The notes below the pieces were generated by a model, which was not told where the DNA came from, did no database searches, and worked only from the letters and a program-made list of their open reading frames with translations. Below are positions 34,019-45,015 of a DNA stretch of 64,000 bases, in pieces. Source of the stretch: Miscanthus floridulus (lineage: Eukaryota > Streptophyta > Magnoliopsida > Poales > Poaceae); the NCBI RefSeq assembly GCF_019320115.1, contig NC_089589.1, forward strand, positions 18,167,641-18,231,640. Reading direction: 5' to 3'. Both the position numbers and the translations under genes were made by a program. Each line of letters starts with the position of its first letter. Position 1 is the first letter of the stretch.

Positions 34019-35157
34019 CAATAATTAAAAGAGAGGCCGCTGGGTTGAATTTTTTAATTGGCTTCCATTCACCCCCTCTAGTCACCTGCTGGGTCCTTCG
34101 CATTCCATGTCACACGCGTGTAAACCTCCGATACATTATTTCATGGTCATCATATGATGTTATAGGTTTTCTGATCATGGATTTCGATACCACTTGTTAG
34201 AGTGCGCAGCATACTAAGCCGAAACCATGCCAGATCCAGATCCAGTGGAACCCACAAGAAATAAGCCTTCCAGACTAACTCAACTTTGTAAGTTGTACTC
34301 CCACCATCAATTATGTATGATATGGAACTAAACCTATATATATCCAACAAAAGTAAGAGTAATAACATAGAGTCTATGATTCACAAACAAAAAAAAGTGA
34401 TGCAACCGAGGAGGCACAAGGTTAATAACAACAGAAAAGGAACCCGAATTTAAACTAAGAGAGGATTTGGGCCTAGTTGGTTAGGTGCATAACCACACCC
34501 TCTCCCCCCAATCAGTTGAGTTAGTCTCCACGAACCACAGTTTGTGATGCATGAGTCAAGCTTGGAGCATGGCTTAAACAGATGCATGACCATATCTGCA
34601 GGTTTCTAAGAGCAGTGGGTATGGCGAAATCGGGCGTCGTCATAGCAGGCCGTGTTAATGAAGTAAAGACATAATTAATTACTACCCCAAACAGTTTTGG
34701 CACTAAAAAAAATGCTAGATCAGAGATCGGAGACTCGGAGTTGCACAACCCACTTGCTGCAGGCATGGTCCCAACCCACAAAGCAGCACATCTCCAAATG
34801 CCAGAAAAGAAAATGTTCAAGATGTAAAGTTCAACTGATCCAAGCACAACACATCTGGAACATTTTCCATGCGCCTAAGGAACCCACGAATAATTCTAGC
34901 AAGAAGAGAACATTAGGGCTTTTGCTCAGAAGAGAACATTAGGGCTTTGCTCTGAACTCTGATGTCCACTCCACAGTAAGTGCAGCCAATTAACCACGCA
35001 TTTAAAAAAAACAGAATATATGTATATCCGTAATTCCGTATGCAAGATTATATTTCATGACGAATAAATTTAAGAACCAAACTGAACTGCCAGTTAGAAA
35101 ACACATTATCAGAGAGTGAAAGCACAAAGAGCACACCGTGTGTACTTAAACACAACA
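34019..35157. other. Intergenic, no gene recognised
   Basis: No coding family is visible. A phrase ccattcaccccctctagtcacc at 34064 resembles flanks of grass retroelements. A tandem duplicate of ttttgctcagaagagaacattagggc lies at about 34898-34948. Confidence 0.4.
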
Positions 35158-35640
35158 AGATACAATACAACAACAACAACAAAGCATTTAAGTCCCAAAC
35201 AAGTTGGGGTAGGCTAGAGTTGAAACCCAGCAGAAGCAATCAAGGTTCAGGCACGTGAATAGTTATCTTCTAAACACTCCTATCGGTTCAGGCACGTGAA
35301 TAGTTGTCTTCTAAACACTACTATCTAAGGCTAAGTCTTTGAGTATATTTCATCCTTTCAAGTCTCCTTTTATTGTCTCTACCCAAGTCAACTTCGGTCT
35401 TTCTTTGCCTCTCGTCACGTTACTATCCTGGCTTAGGATTTCACTACGCACCGGTGCCTCTGGAGGTCTCCGTTGAACATGTCCAAACCATCTCAACCGG
35501 TGTTGGACAGGCTTTTCTTCAATTGATGCTACCCCTAATCTATCACGACACAACAAGATACAATACAATGCAAAAAAAGTTAAAATATAAAAGCTGTCAG
35601 CATAACCCTGCCTCTTATCGCCAAAACTCAAGCAGCCGCA
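35158..35640 (-). mobile_element. LINE 3' end (non-LTR retrotransposon)
   Basis: The minus strand encodes the C-terminal end of a plant LINE ORF2: RLGVASIEEKPVQHRLRWFGH, VQRRPPEAP and TRGKERPKLTW (35540-35380). This is followed by the typical 3' tail, seen on the plus strand as acaacaacaacaaagcatttaag and caaacaagttggggtaggct (35170-35215). Only the last part of the element is present. A roughly 49-bp stretch in the tail (ggttcaggcacgtgaatag...) is duplicated in tandem at 35243-35335. Confidence 0.75.
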
Positions 35641-36537
35641 GTCCCTCGATCTAACCTATAACGTACACCACGGCTACACCATGAAATCGATCTTCGATTG
35701 TTTAGTTCAGCCTCTCATACCTCTCTGTTTTCTTCCACTGAGCACTGCAACCCAGGCACCCATCAGGTTCGGGTTCGGCTCCTCTCTGTTCTCCCCCAAC
35801 TCATGCCCATCTGCAAATTTGCTTTGAAAATTTCCCAGCACCATCTCATCTGCACCAAAAGACAGCAACTCAGCAGACGCACACTCTCTCTCCCATAACT
35901 AGTCATCCCTTCCCCGGCCCCCAAATCAGGAAAGAGTCTCCGTCAAGAGTAAAGTAAAGCAAATACTGCACCACCACAACTTAATCCAAGCCGGCCGCGT
36001 GCATCTTCGCACATGCGCAGCGTGGCGGCGACGTCCTCCTCATGGATGTTGCAGATATGGAGCTACTGTTCCTCAGGATGAGGATGAACGGCAGAAATCA
36101 GAAGGAGAAGAAGCGGGGCGCAGTGCTACTACAACGCAGGCGAGGCAGATGCACATCCAGCTATGAGCAGGGCAGTTGAATGATCTCACCTTGCCCGGCT
36201 CACCTCGCTAGTGCTGGCAGCCGCGCCCCGCTTTGGCACCTCGGCGGATTGCGGATTGAAGCGAAGTTACGATGCATGGTCGTCGTATGTAGAGAGATTT
36301 ATAAACAAGCAGTAGGCATGACAAAATCGATCACTAACCTGGGAATATCTGCATCAACGCAGCTGCTGGGAGGAGGCGATCGACGAGCCGATCGACGACC
36401 GCGGCTCTCAAGCGTTCGTGTGGACGCAGATAGCTTGTCCGGCCCCAGGATCGTTAACAAATGCCATGATTTATTTGTGCTGGGTAACGCGTAGACTTGG
36501 CTGCCGGGGCGGCGTCAGCCCATCAAGTAATAATAAA
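35641..36537. other. Intergenic, no gene recognised
   Basis: A GC-rich patch at 35990-36460 has short open frames but no known domain, and may be a gene or element end. The rest is unremarkable. Confidence 0.4.
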
Positions 36538-36539
36538 TA

Positions 36540-36798
36540 CTCCCTCCATTTCAAATTGTAAGTCATTCCAAGAATCTTGGAGAGTCAAACTTTTTCAAGT
36601 TTGACTAAAATTATAGAGAAAAACACAAAGATTGATGACATCAAATAGGTATAATATGAAAATATAACTAATGAAGAATCTAATGATACTTACTTGGTAT
36701 GATAAATATTATTATTTTGTTATATAAATTTGGTCAAACTTGAAAATTTTTGATTTTCCAAGATTCTTGGAATGACTTACAATTTGGGATGGAGGGAG
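36540..36798. mobile_element. Stowaway MITE, well preserved
   Basis: 259 bp with near-perfect long inverted ends: ctccctccatttcaaattgt at the left, and acaatttgggatggagggag at the right. TA target duplications are at 36538-36539 and 36799-36800. The inner motif ccaagaatcttgga is present in both arms. It can form a near-complete hairpin. Confidence 0.9.
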
Positions 36799-37139
36799 TA
36801 TATTACAAAATATTAAAGGACAAGTCACAAGTATATATATATATGATCATCAGATCATGTGATGGAAGTGTGACATTCAAACCGACCGGGTCATCAGCTA
36901 GCTCTGGCTGCCGTGTCTAGAACCGTGGGGTCCATGAGTGCGTGGCGTCTATGGACCTTCTAGTCTTCTTGGGCCGCAATTTATAAAATTATCACAATAT
37001 ATGCCGTCCACAGTGTCTGACTAATACTAGCAAAACCACTCTGTCCTAACTTGCGTGCAGCAATAAGCAAAAACACTCATCCATGCCAGAAAATATATAC
37101 TGACAAATGGCCCACAAACCAATCATCAATACCAACTAT

Positions 37140-37223
37140 GGGGCTGTTGGCTTGAGGCTTGAGCTTTAAGCTGCAGCCACCGTAGCTTTTCAAGTTACAT
37201 CTATATCACTGGTAAACAGCCCC
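37140..37223. mobile_element. 84-bp element with ggggctgtt inverted ends
   Basis: It starts ggggctgtt and ends aacagcccc, a perfect 9-bp inverted pair. An inner gagctttaagctgcagcc also pairs weakly. It is possibly a very small hAT-like MITE. No clear target duplication was seen. Confidence 0.4.
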
Positions 37224-37257
37224 TGTGAGGTAAAGCGAGCACCACACCATCATATAT

Positions 37258-37664
37258 TGTTAGAAATATGTCGAATATTTATTTCTATCAATAGAGTTAC
37301 AGTGGACTTGTGTTGTAATTAGCAGTATATAATTAGGTGAGCTAGGTGTTGGCTCTTATAACCCAACCCCTCTATAAAAGGAGGAGGGGGCTACACTTGT
37401 AACCCAACTCTCCATTCACGAGAGTGAGAGGCAACACGGAGTGACAGGCTCGCGGGGGGTGCTGGCGATTTTGGCCGGCGCCCGGGCAGCCAGTGTCGCG
37501 GTTTCGGGGAGGAGCGCCCGTAAGCATGACTTGGGGACGTAGGCTTTGGCCGAACCTCGTTACCAAATATCGAGTCTCCTATGCGGTGTGTGCGATCTCT
37601 CGTGAGCATCTTGACTAGATAGATCCAAGCAATTGCTTCCACATTAGGCGCCAATATCTCAACA
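37258..37664 (+). mobile_element. 5' LTR of the gag-only element
   Basis: 407 bp, TG...CA, with a TATAAAA box at 37373-37379 in the context cccctctataaaagga, then a GC-rich leader. The partner LTR from 38580 shares the same TATA box (38695). Confidence 0.8.
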
Positions 37665-37674
37665 ATTGGTATCA

Positions 37675-38339
37675 AAGCCGACAGGTACCAGATTTGAGGT
37701 GGAGAAGTTTGATGGCAACGACAACTTCGCTCTGTGGCAAACAAGGGTCAAGGATTTGCTGGCTTAGCAAGGGGTCCTAAAGGGTTTGCAGGAGAAGAAG
37801 CCGAACAAGATGGAAGATGAAGCCACTCAGTACATGTCCAGGACACTGGCCACCAAGTTGTATCTGAAGTAGAAGTTGTATGTGCTGAAGATGCAGCAGG
37901 GGTCGGATCTCGTGGAGCACTTGAACGTCTTCAATCAGTTGGTTGCTGATCTGGCACGTAGAGAGGTAGCTGTTGATGATGAAGATAAGGCAATAATTCT
38001 TTTGTGCTCTTTACCAACATCCTATATGAGCATGTGGTTACTATACTGACATATGGCAAAGAAACAATCAAGATTGGGGATATTACTACAGCGTTGCTTG
38101 CTCGAGAACAGAGGAGGAAGAACAATGCAGTGGAAGCACCTCAAGCTGAATGTTTGCTAGTCAGTGGAGAGCCTAGCAGGCAGAAGGTGGAGGCCAAGAG
38201 CAAGAGGAAGAAGAAGGTGCCGTGTTTCAAGTGCGGAGATTGGGGACATGTCAAGAAGGAGTGTCCAGAAAAAAAGGAGGCAAGTGCTAATGTTGCAGCA
38301 TCAGTGGGTGGCTTGGACAATGATTGTATTCTTCTCTAG
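37675..38339 (+). pseudogene. gag: Copia-type Gag with CCHC zinc knuckle
   Basis: The N-terminal part reads FEVEKFDGNDNFALWQTRVKDLL, typical of plant Copia gag (UBN2-like). Then come KPNKMEDEATQYM and LVEHLNVFNQLVADLARR. After a frame change near 38040 it reads ETIKIGDITTALLAREQRRK and a zinc knuckle CFKCGDWGHVKKEC (C-X2-C-X4-H-X4-C) before the stop at 38337-38339. In-frame TAG codons at 37765 and 37870 are where Gln would fit (CAG to TAG). The knuckle binds element RNA during packaging. No pol frame follows. Confidence 0.75.
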
Positions 38340-38579
38340 TCGATTGAGAAGATGGCATCTGCAACTGTACAAAGTGCAAGGGTGCAGCGTTGCAGGTGGA
38401 GTCACTTGGATGGAGTTGCATAGGTAGCAAGGTTTCCTAAGGCGTCGGGTTTGACGCCAAGTCAAACTCGTCGGGCTGCTCTTCGTGAAGCGGCGAAGTC
38501 GACAACTCAAGTCCGGAGTACATGGTTGTTCGCGTATGACAAGACTTCAAGGTGGTGAAATATTCACCAAGGTGGAGAT

Positions 38580-38891
38580 TGTTAGAAATGTGTCGAATAT
38601 TAATTTGTACCAATGGGATTACAGTGGACTTGTGTTGTAATTAGCAGTTTAGGGTTAGGTGAGTTAGGTGTTGACTCTTGTAACTCAGCCCCTCTATAAA
38701 AGGAGAGGGATGCACTTGTAACCCAACTCTCTATTCACGAGACTGAGAGACAACACAGAGTGACAGCCTTGTGGGGGGTGCTGGAGATTTTGGCCGGTGC
38801 CCCGAGCGGCCGGTGGCGCGGTTTCGGGGAGGAGCTCCCGTGAGCATGCCCCGATAACGTAGGCTTTGGCCCAGCCTCGTTACCAAATATC
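38580..38891 (+). mobile_element. 3' LTR of the gag-only element, truncated
   Basis: It matches 37258-37571 with scattered differences and stops matching after taccaaatatc. The following sequence (tatagatttcag...) is unrelated to the 5' LTR. Confidence 0.75.
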
Positions 38892-40061
38892 TATAGATTT
38901 CAGTAAGAAGCGGCTGATAGATATATACTCGTCACTCACATATTGTATGTAACGTATATATATGTGTATATACACAGTTGTTGGGCGTGATTATATTGAG
39001 CGATGATCAATCCATGGAGTAGCAGATGTGTTTGAAGGCATCAACGTGGTGATCGTCGAGAGCCATGAAGAGGTCGACTCCACCTTGGCTGCGCACGACG
39101 GCACCAAGATCATGAGCCCTCGACGGGCAGGTCCGGCGGCACGAAGGCGCACGTACGGCGGCCCGTAGCCGAAGTCGAGGTCATGGAACCTGAACCCCAG
39201 CCAGCTGTCCACCTCCAGGTCCGGGCAGAAGGCCATGCCCGGACGTCCGGCCGTGGACGCCAGCTCCTCGCCGGCGCGCTCCGCCATGTCCCCGAAGTCG
39301 ACGAAGGACTGGATGTACTCGGCGTCGACGCGCGCGACGGCGTCGTGGATGGCGCCGACCACCGCGGCGTAGCTGGAGGACAGCAGCTCCCGGGCTCGCA
39401 TCCGCGGGAACGCCCATGGGCACCGGAGGGTCACGGCCCCTGCAGTTGACGGCGACCCTTATCTGCGTGAACTCCTCCGGCGCCAGGCCCCGCGCCGCCG
39501 TGACCTTCTTCCAGGCGTGCGCCAGGAGGCACTGGAACGTGGTGCACCGGCCGCCGCCGCCGCCGCCCACGCGGGCCTTGAGGCCGGCGATGAACTCCTC
39601 CGCGAAGTTGATGGTGAGGTTCTTGATCCTGTCCATGGGGAGCACGGGGTAGGAGGAGTGGCTGCTCGGGCTATGCCGCTCGTCCCGGAACTCGATGTTC
39701 CGGTGATCGAACTTGGGCTCGGGTGGGCTGTGCGGGGTACGGCGACGATGGCGGCGCAGTCGGTGAAGGGCGACGGTCGTAGATCGGTAGCTGAGGCGCT
39801 GCGCACGGCCGTGGCCCAGACCGTGTAGAAGGAGGTGATGGACTGCCCGTCGGCGACGAGGTGTTGGCACACGGTGCCGATCACCAGGCCGCCGCACCTG
39901 TACCGCGTCAGCTGCGCCTGGAAGAGAGGCTCGTCGACACGTTCTTGCATGCATGGGTGGGACGGTGGACCAAACACATGCATGAGCATATATACGTTTC
40001 TGCATCTAACGGTCACCCAATAATAGTGCGTACGTCTATATAGCAGTACGTACTATAGTAG

Positions 40062-40222
40062 CAGCGGCGAATCTAGATTAAACTGCTACCGGGGTCGTAC
40101 AGATTCATGAACTCAATTTGATGGGGTCGTAGCTGGCCGGAATATGCGGGGTTCCACTGATTCGTACAAAGTTATCGGGATTGCATGACCCCGACACATG
40201 CACTGTGGCTTCGCCTCTGACT
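40062..40222. mobile_element. Small inverted-repeat element in the BAHD intron
   Basis: It begins gcggcgaatctag and ends ggcttcgcctctgac, an imperfect inverted pair typical of a common grass miniature family. It lies inside the only intron of the acyltransferase pseudogene. Confidence 0.4.
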
Positions 40223-40429
40223 AGTAGAACACGTTACGTACCTTATCGGCCTTGGGGTAGAGCTCGCTGATGTGCACCACCAGCGGCGCGTCGGCAAGGT
40301 CGGCGTCCGCGGTGGCCTCGACGACAAGCACCCCGGCATCGTTGAGGTGGAAGCACTTTCTCACTACGTCAGATTCTCACACTAGGAACGGGGACATTTT
40401 TACTATAGGAGTGGCTGGGGTTGGGGCGC

Positions 40430-40570
40430 CCTACAGTGGGCGTCCTCGGGCCCCATCAGCCCAGCCGCCCCTACAGATGGCGCTGTAGGGGCGGCTGGTA
40501 ACTTGAGCCGCCCCTATAGTTGGGGCTGATCTGTAGAGGCGGCTCAATCACCAGCCGCCCCTGCAGTGCC
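40430..40570. repeat. Left subterminal repeats of the CACTA element
   Basis: Repeated ggcggctgg / ccagccgcccct motifs in both orientations, for example at 40466, 40492, 40509 and 40549. Partner arrays are at the right end. Confidence 0.75.
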
Positions 40571-40599
40571 CATTTGTCTTTTTTTCAAATTTCAAAATT

Positions 40600-41830
40600 T
40601 GAAAGGTTCAAATTTAGTCAAATAATAAGATAACCAAAATAAAAGTTGTAGATCTTGATGAGTTGAACAACTTTTGTATTCATCACTTTTACATCTGAAA
40701 TCATTTAGGGTTTGAAAATTTGGTTTGAACTTGTTAAATTTCAAATTTTAAAATGTGTAAAACATTGTCACATCCAAATTTGATCAAACTTAAATGTTGA
40801 AGCATGATTTTAGAAGTTTTTAGGAAAACAAACCATCACATTTAGAGTTAGTATGAGGGAGAACAACTAGTTACAAAGTTTACCCACAGATTAAAAAGAG
40901 AAATCACACTGTTCTAGATGATTCTTACATGATCATAGTGAACAGTGTGATTTCTTTTTTTAATCTGTGGGTCAACTTTGTAACTAGTTTTTCTTCCTCA
41001 TACTAACTCTAAATCTGATGATTTTTTTCCTAAAATTTTCTAAAATCATTCTCTATCAATTTATTTTGTTGGTTTTGTCAATATATACATATGAAAAGTT
41101 TTAGCAATTTAAATTTTGAATTTAAAAAAAATACAACTTCAGACAAGATTTTGGTACCCCAAATGATTTCAGCTAAAAAAGTGATAAATACCAAAGTTGA
41201 ATAACTCATCAAGATCTACAACTTTTGTATTGGTCATTTCTTCATATGACAAAGTGGTAATGACATTGTTCACAAATGTGACACATCTCTCACAAGGTTT
41301 TATAAACTATATAAGGCATGTGTAAGATTAGTGAATAATGTGTGCTAAGAATTTGTCAAATGAAGAAATGACCAAAATAAAAGTTGTAAATACTCATGAG
41401 TTGAACAACTTTGGTATTCATCACTTTTTATGTTGAAATCAATTTGGGTCTCAAATTTTGGTTCGAACTTATCGTTTTTCAAAATTTCAAATTTGAAAGG
41501 TTCAAATTTTGTCAAATGATAAGATGACTAAAATAAAAGTTATAGATATTAATGAGTTGAACAACTTTGGTATTCATCACTTTTTATGTTGAAATCATTT
41601 TGGGTCTCAAATTTTGGTTCAAACTTGTCATTTTTTAAAATTTCAAATTTGAAAGGTTCAAATTTTGTCAAATGACAAGATGACCAAAATAAAAGTTGTA
41701 GATCTTCATGACCTCTACAACTTTGATGTTTATCGAATTTTCATTTGAGATCATTTGGTGTCTCAAAATTATTTTAGTAGTTTTGATTTTAATTTTTTAA
41801 AATTTAAATTCTTTTTCCAAATTTTAAAGG
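40600..41830. repeat. AT-rich diverged repeats in the CACTA element
   Basis: The phrase aaaataaaagttgtagat with a following gagttgaacaactttggtattcatcac recurs at about 40655, 41375, 41532 and 41690, and in inverted form near 41195. Spacing of the last two copies is about 160 bp. No coding signal is present. Confidence 0.7.
40798..41052. repeat. Long inverted repeat inside the CACTA element
   Basis: The left arm from agcatgattttagaag through atcacatttagagttagt, caactagttacaaagtt and acccacagatt is repeated in reverse complement on the right (aatctgtgggt, aactttgtaactagtt, actaactctaaatctgatg, ctaaaatcatt). The loop is short, near gatgattcttacatgatc. Each arm is about 115-125 bp. It may be a nested foldback MITE and could give a hairpin RNA. 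Confidence 0.8.
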
Positions 41831-41989
41831 TTCAATTTTGCAATTTTAAACTGTTGTAGTTGTTTTAGTTATTGTATATGTAAATATATCTAAAAAAATA
41901 ATTATAAAAAACGTGTGTAGTTGCAGTTGGGACGCGTCTGTGACAGGAATCGCTTGCCTACAGTGCGCATCACAGGTGCAATCTGACGG

Positions 41990-44440
41990 ACCCAAAAATT
42001 TTATTCATTTCAGCGGAGCACCGAACGTCTTCGCATCCGCTCCCGTCCGCAATCTCCCGAGCCCCCGACTCCGATCCAGACTCCCATGTCTCTGCCTGCC
42101 TCCTCTCCCTTCCCCTCCACAACTCGTCCCCTCGGAAGAAGACAGCGTCTCCCTCCTCTAGACCGGCCGGCGGTGCCTCCCTCCTCCCAGATGCAGATGG
42201 CGGCGTCTCCCTCCTCCCAGATGCAGCCGGCGTCGCCTCCCTCCACCTAGATCCAGCCGGCGCACCTCCATCCTCTAGCCGGCGTTGACTCCCTCCCCCA
42301 GATCTGCGACAACCACCGCCACGGAGGAGCAGCAGCGACACCAGCAAGCAGACAACGCCACCAAGGTCACAGCTCCTCCATGGCGCTCCTCGTTCTCATG
42401 GTCATGGGTAACCCTAGCCCCGTCACTTTGCCCCCGTCTTCTGTAGTCCTGCATCCTGCCATGCCTGCGATGCCCCTAACCCTAGCCATGCCCTCGTTTT
42501 GCAGGGACGTGATCCAGGGAATCATTCAAGAGCGCTCTCACATGCATCTAGCTACTACTTTTGTTAGGTTTGTTTTTTCTACCTTTTGATCTGTGATGTC
42601 CAAGTTATTGGATCTGGATGCATCTTTGTAGTATGTAAGGAAATGTATCTACATGATATAGGTGTTCAATCTGATATTTGATTATGTACTTGCGTTTGAA
42701 TCTCAGTTTGTGCATGGAGAGAATTTTAATGATCATAAATGTAGGTTGCCTTCTGAATAGCAGCTATTATCCTGTTACCATGGCACCACCGTCTCAGGTT
42801 CATTCCATGCTTTGGTCTGCTGCTTATCCTGTTAATTCTGCTCGGCATATTTGGGGGTACTTCCTTTGCATATAGTACATAGCAGTTCCACAGTCCAATT
42901 ATGGAAAAGATTTTTGAGGAAAAAGATGAATAGTTACTGCTTTTGATAGGAAAAAAATACATTAATCTAGAACTAGTACAAGCCCAGCCAGTTATTACTC
43001 ACGAGTATAGTTATTTGGCAATGCAGAGACAATCCAGAACAATCCAACTAGGCTATCCAATCTGTGAAACAATCGAAAAAAGGCTAGCTGCTTCTCTAGT
43101 TTGAATAAATTCTTGGACAAATGAAATGCAGTACTATCCAGAAAGTGAGTGCAGTACTATCCAACCAGGGACAGCTAGCAACTAGCATTTTCTCCATTGT
43201 CGTACTTGCTGTTTGTCTTTTATATATTATCATTTGCTCCCAAGCTAGTTTGTTTATTTGCTTATCTTTTCTATGACAGATACCAATGAATATCTTCATC
43301 CTGAGCACAGGGGCTGGTGGGTCGGCATCAACCTTACTTCTGCTGATACCTGTATCCTCTATGATAGTGATCTAGAACTTGTATTCAGGTTAGGCTCTTA
43401 GACTGGTCTTGTGTTGTGTTTTGCAGGTACAGCAGTATCAGTAACAGCTCTGGCTCCATTTTTAGGTAAGTAGCATAGCAGACTAGCAGTTCACATCATG
43501 TCTTCTGGTCAGTATTACCAAATTAGTTTTCTGAGTGTATTGCTTGCATTACTAGCACTTGGGCACTGTCATAAGGTGTTTCCCTGAGGTATTATCAAAT
43601 CCATAGATCCATGATGTGTAAAATCATTTTCACCGAGTTATTTTCCTATGGTTTTCACAATTTTCTGCAAGGATTAGTACAAATGTTCAAGTTCTTATTA
43701 GCTTGTGCTACTGAATTTTGTAGTGACTTAACATCTCTATTTGAGTTGATAGAAAGATTCATGTGTAAGTTGGCTTAGTTCACTTTCAAAGCAAAGAGTG
43801 TGCCTCTTTATTTTTCTAACTGTTATCTGCTCTGCAGGCTTCAATTAGAACAATACATGAAATCAGGGCAGGTTGTGGCTATGAAATCAGGTATCATCCA
43901 TACACTAGACACTGCAATAATACCCAGGCTTGATGCTTAGGCTTGTTTAATCTATCTGCATCCATATAAAATTGGAAATTCAATTGATCTTGGTTTCTCC
44001 AACATAGTAAAGATTGCCCTTCCAACTTGAGTTGCATCAGGACTCACTAACTACATTCCTTGTAGGATACTGGATATGATGCTTCTAGTTCGCTCAGTGG
44101 CAGCAAAAAAAAAGACAACATGAACCTGGAACGAGTTTGTAGTGAATTGCATACTATGTGCTTGTTGTGCAAAGGGCCTGTTAGGATCTGTTAGGAAGCA
44201 GTAGCTTCATGTCCTTGTATTGACCAAGGACTTGTTAGGATCCAACTAGTAGCTTCATGTTGACCTGATAGGAATGAAGCATTGCAAATTAAGTTTTTCC
44301 CTGACTTTATTTGATAGACTTTTGTGAATTATGACTTGTGATGATGTTCTAAATAATGGTCTTGTGTTTGTGGATGCATATATGTATATTTGTGGCGATC
44401 AGATTCGAATTTGAATTATATATATGTGGTCAGATTTGAA
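41990..44440. other. Internal CACTA region, possibly captured host sequence
   Basis: A GC-rich start (41990-42520) contains three near-tandem ctccctcctcccagatgcag units at 42170-42245, followed by AT-richer, intron-like sequence. An open frame at 42380-42589 shows no known domain. It could be a captured gene 5' region or CACTA-own leader sequence. I could not identify it. Confidence 0.35.
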
Positions 44441-44464
44441 TTTGAATTTTTTTGCTGGAAAATC

Positions 44465-44760
44465 CACTATAGGGGCGGTTCTTGATTGAACCGCCCTTAC
44501 AAATACACACAGCAGGGACGGCTGGTGATACAGCCATCCTTACAGAAGTCCACTACAGGGGCGGCTGATATTACCAGCCGCCCCTACAGAGGGCACTGTA
44601 GGGGCGGCTGAAAACACCAGCCGCCCCTACAGAGGGCACTGCAGGGGCGGTCAGGAAACCGCCCCTACAGAGGCATCCTCTGTAGAAACACCCTAGGAAG
44701 GGCGACTGGCGCAGCCACCCCTACAGAGGCTCTAGAGCCGCCCCTGCAGTTAACTTCTGT
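44465..44760. repeat. Right subterminal repeats of the CACTA element
   Basis: Blocks like cactgyaggggcggct and agccgcccctacagagg alternate at about 44470, 44555, 44595, 44640 and 44730. Spacing is about 40-60 bases. Confidence 0.8.
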
Positions 44761-45015
44761 AGTAGTGTCTGTCGCGGTCGTCGATGCCCATGCGGGCCGC
44801 CAGGTGCGGGTACCTCGCGACGGCAGCGAGGAGGCCGTCCACGATCACAAGAGTACCTAGATACGTTCCTTGGATCAGTGGAAAGCCAACGCAAAAACCG
44901 GAATGCGAATCAGAGCTGAAACGCGCAAACCGCAGATGAAATAGTGAGCTCGGGGATTATAGACCGGAAATTCTAGACGCGGTCTAGAAATTCCGGGAGA
45001 GAGAGAAACTACACG

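Larger units (their letters stand above)
37258..38891 (+). mobile_element. Short Copia-like retrotransposon with gag only (TR-GAG-like)
   Basis: Two LTRs begin TGTTAGAAAT(A/G)TGTCGAATATT at 37258 and 38580. The 5' LTR ends ...CTCAACA at 37664 and is followed by ttggtatcaaagcc, a match to the plant initiator-Met tRNA primer site. Between the LTRs there are only about 915 bases, encoding a Copia gag with a zinc knuckle and no protease, integrase or RT. The right LTR matches only up to about 38891, so its last 95 or so bases are missing. A purine tract (aaggtggagat) precedes the right LTR. Confidence 0.85.
40362..44767. mobile_element. CACTA (En/Spm) transposon, non-autonomous, inserted in BAHD exon
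   Basis: The ends are CACTACGTCAGATTC at 40362 and, read inward from 44767, CACTACTACAGAAGTT, so both share CACTAC..CAGA. The host triplet TCT flanks both sides (40359-40361 and 44768-44770), and removing the element restores the acyltransferase codons AGA-AAG-TGC. Subterminal arrays of a ggggcggct / agccgcccc motif lie at 40430-40570 and 44465-44760, the usual binding sites for CACTA proteins. Inside are AT-rich diverged repeats (40580-41830), a large inverted repeat (40798-41052) and a GC-rich unit (about 41990-42520). No transposase domain was recognised, so it probably depends on a helper element. Confidence 0.9.
39007..44865 (-). pseudogene. BAHD (HXXXD) acyltransferase pseudogene split by a CACTA element
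   Basis: BAHD enzymes move acyl groups from CoA thioesters to amines or alcohols. The minus strand holds a first exon in two pieces, 44771-44865 (VDGLLAAVARYPHLAARMG) and 40242-40358 (KCFHLNDAGVLVVEATA to PKADK, donor AAG|gtacg). The second exon spans about 39952-39007, with HLVADGQS for the HXXXD catalytic motif and DFGYGPP for the DFGWG structural motif, and ends HICYSMD-stop at 39007. The second exon changes frame at least four times (near 39730, 39430, 39160 and 39090). The CACTA element sits between DRDR and KCFHLN. The N-terminal part upstream of 44865 is not found. Sequence style recalls grass agmatine/putrescine hydroxycinnamoyltransferases. That substrate class is inference. It is clearly non-functional. 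Confidence 0.85.

Noticed and set aside
38991..40005. Single intact acyltransferase gene from the 274-codon frame
   Set aside because: The HXXXD part, middle part and DFGYG part lie in different frames, and the true C-terminal end is in yet another frame, so it is a pseudogene.
42380..42875. Small ORFs inside the CACTA element as real genes
   Set aside because: Short, no domain, no conserved partner frame. Kept only as a possible captured fragment.
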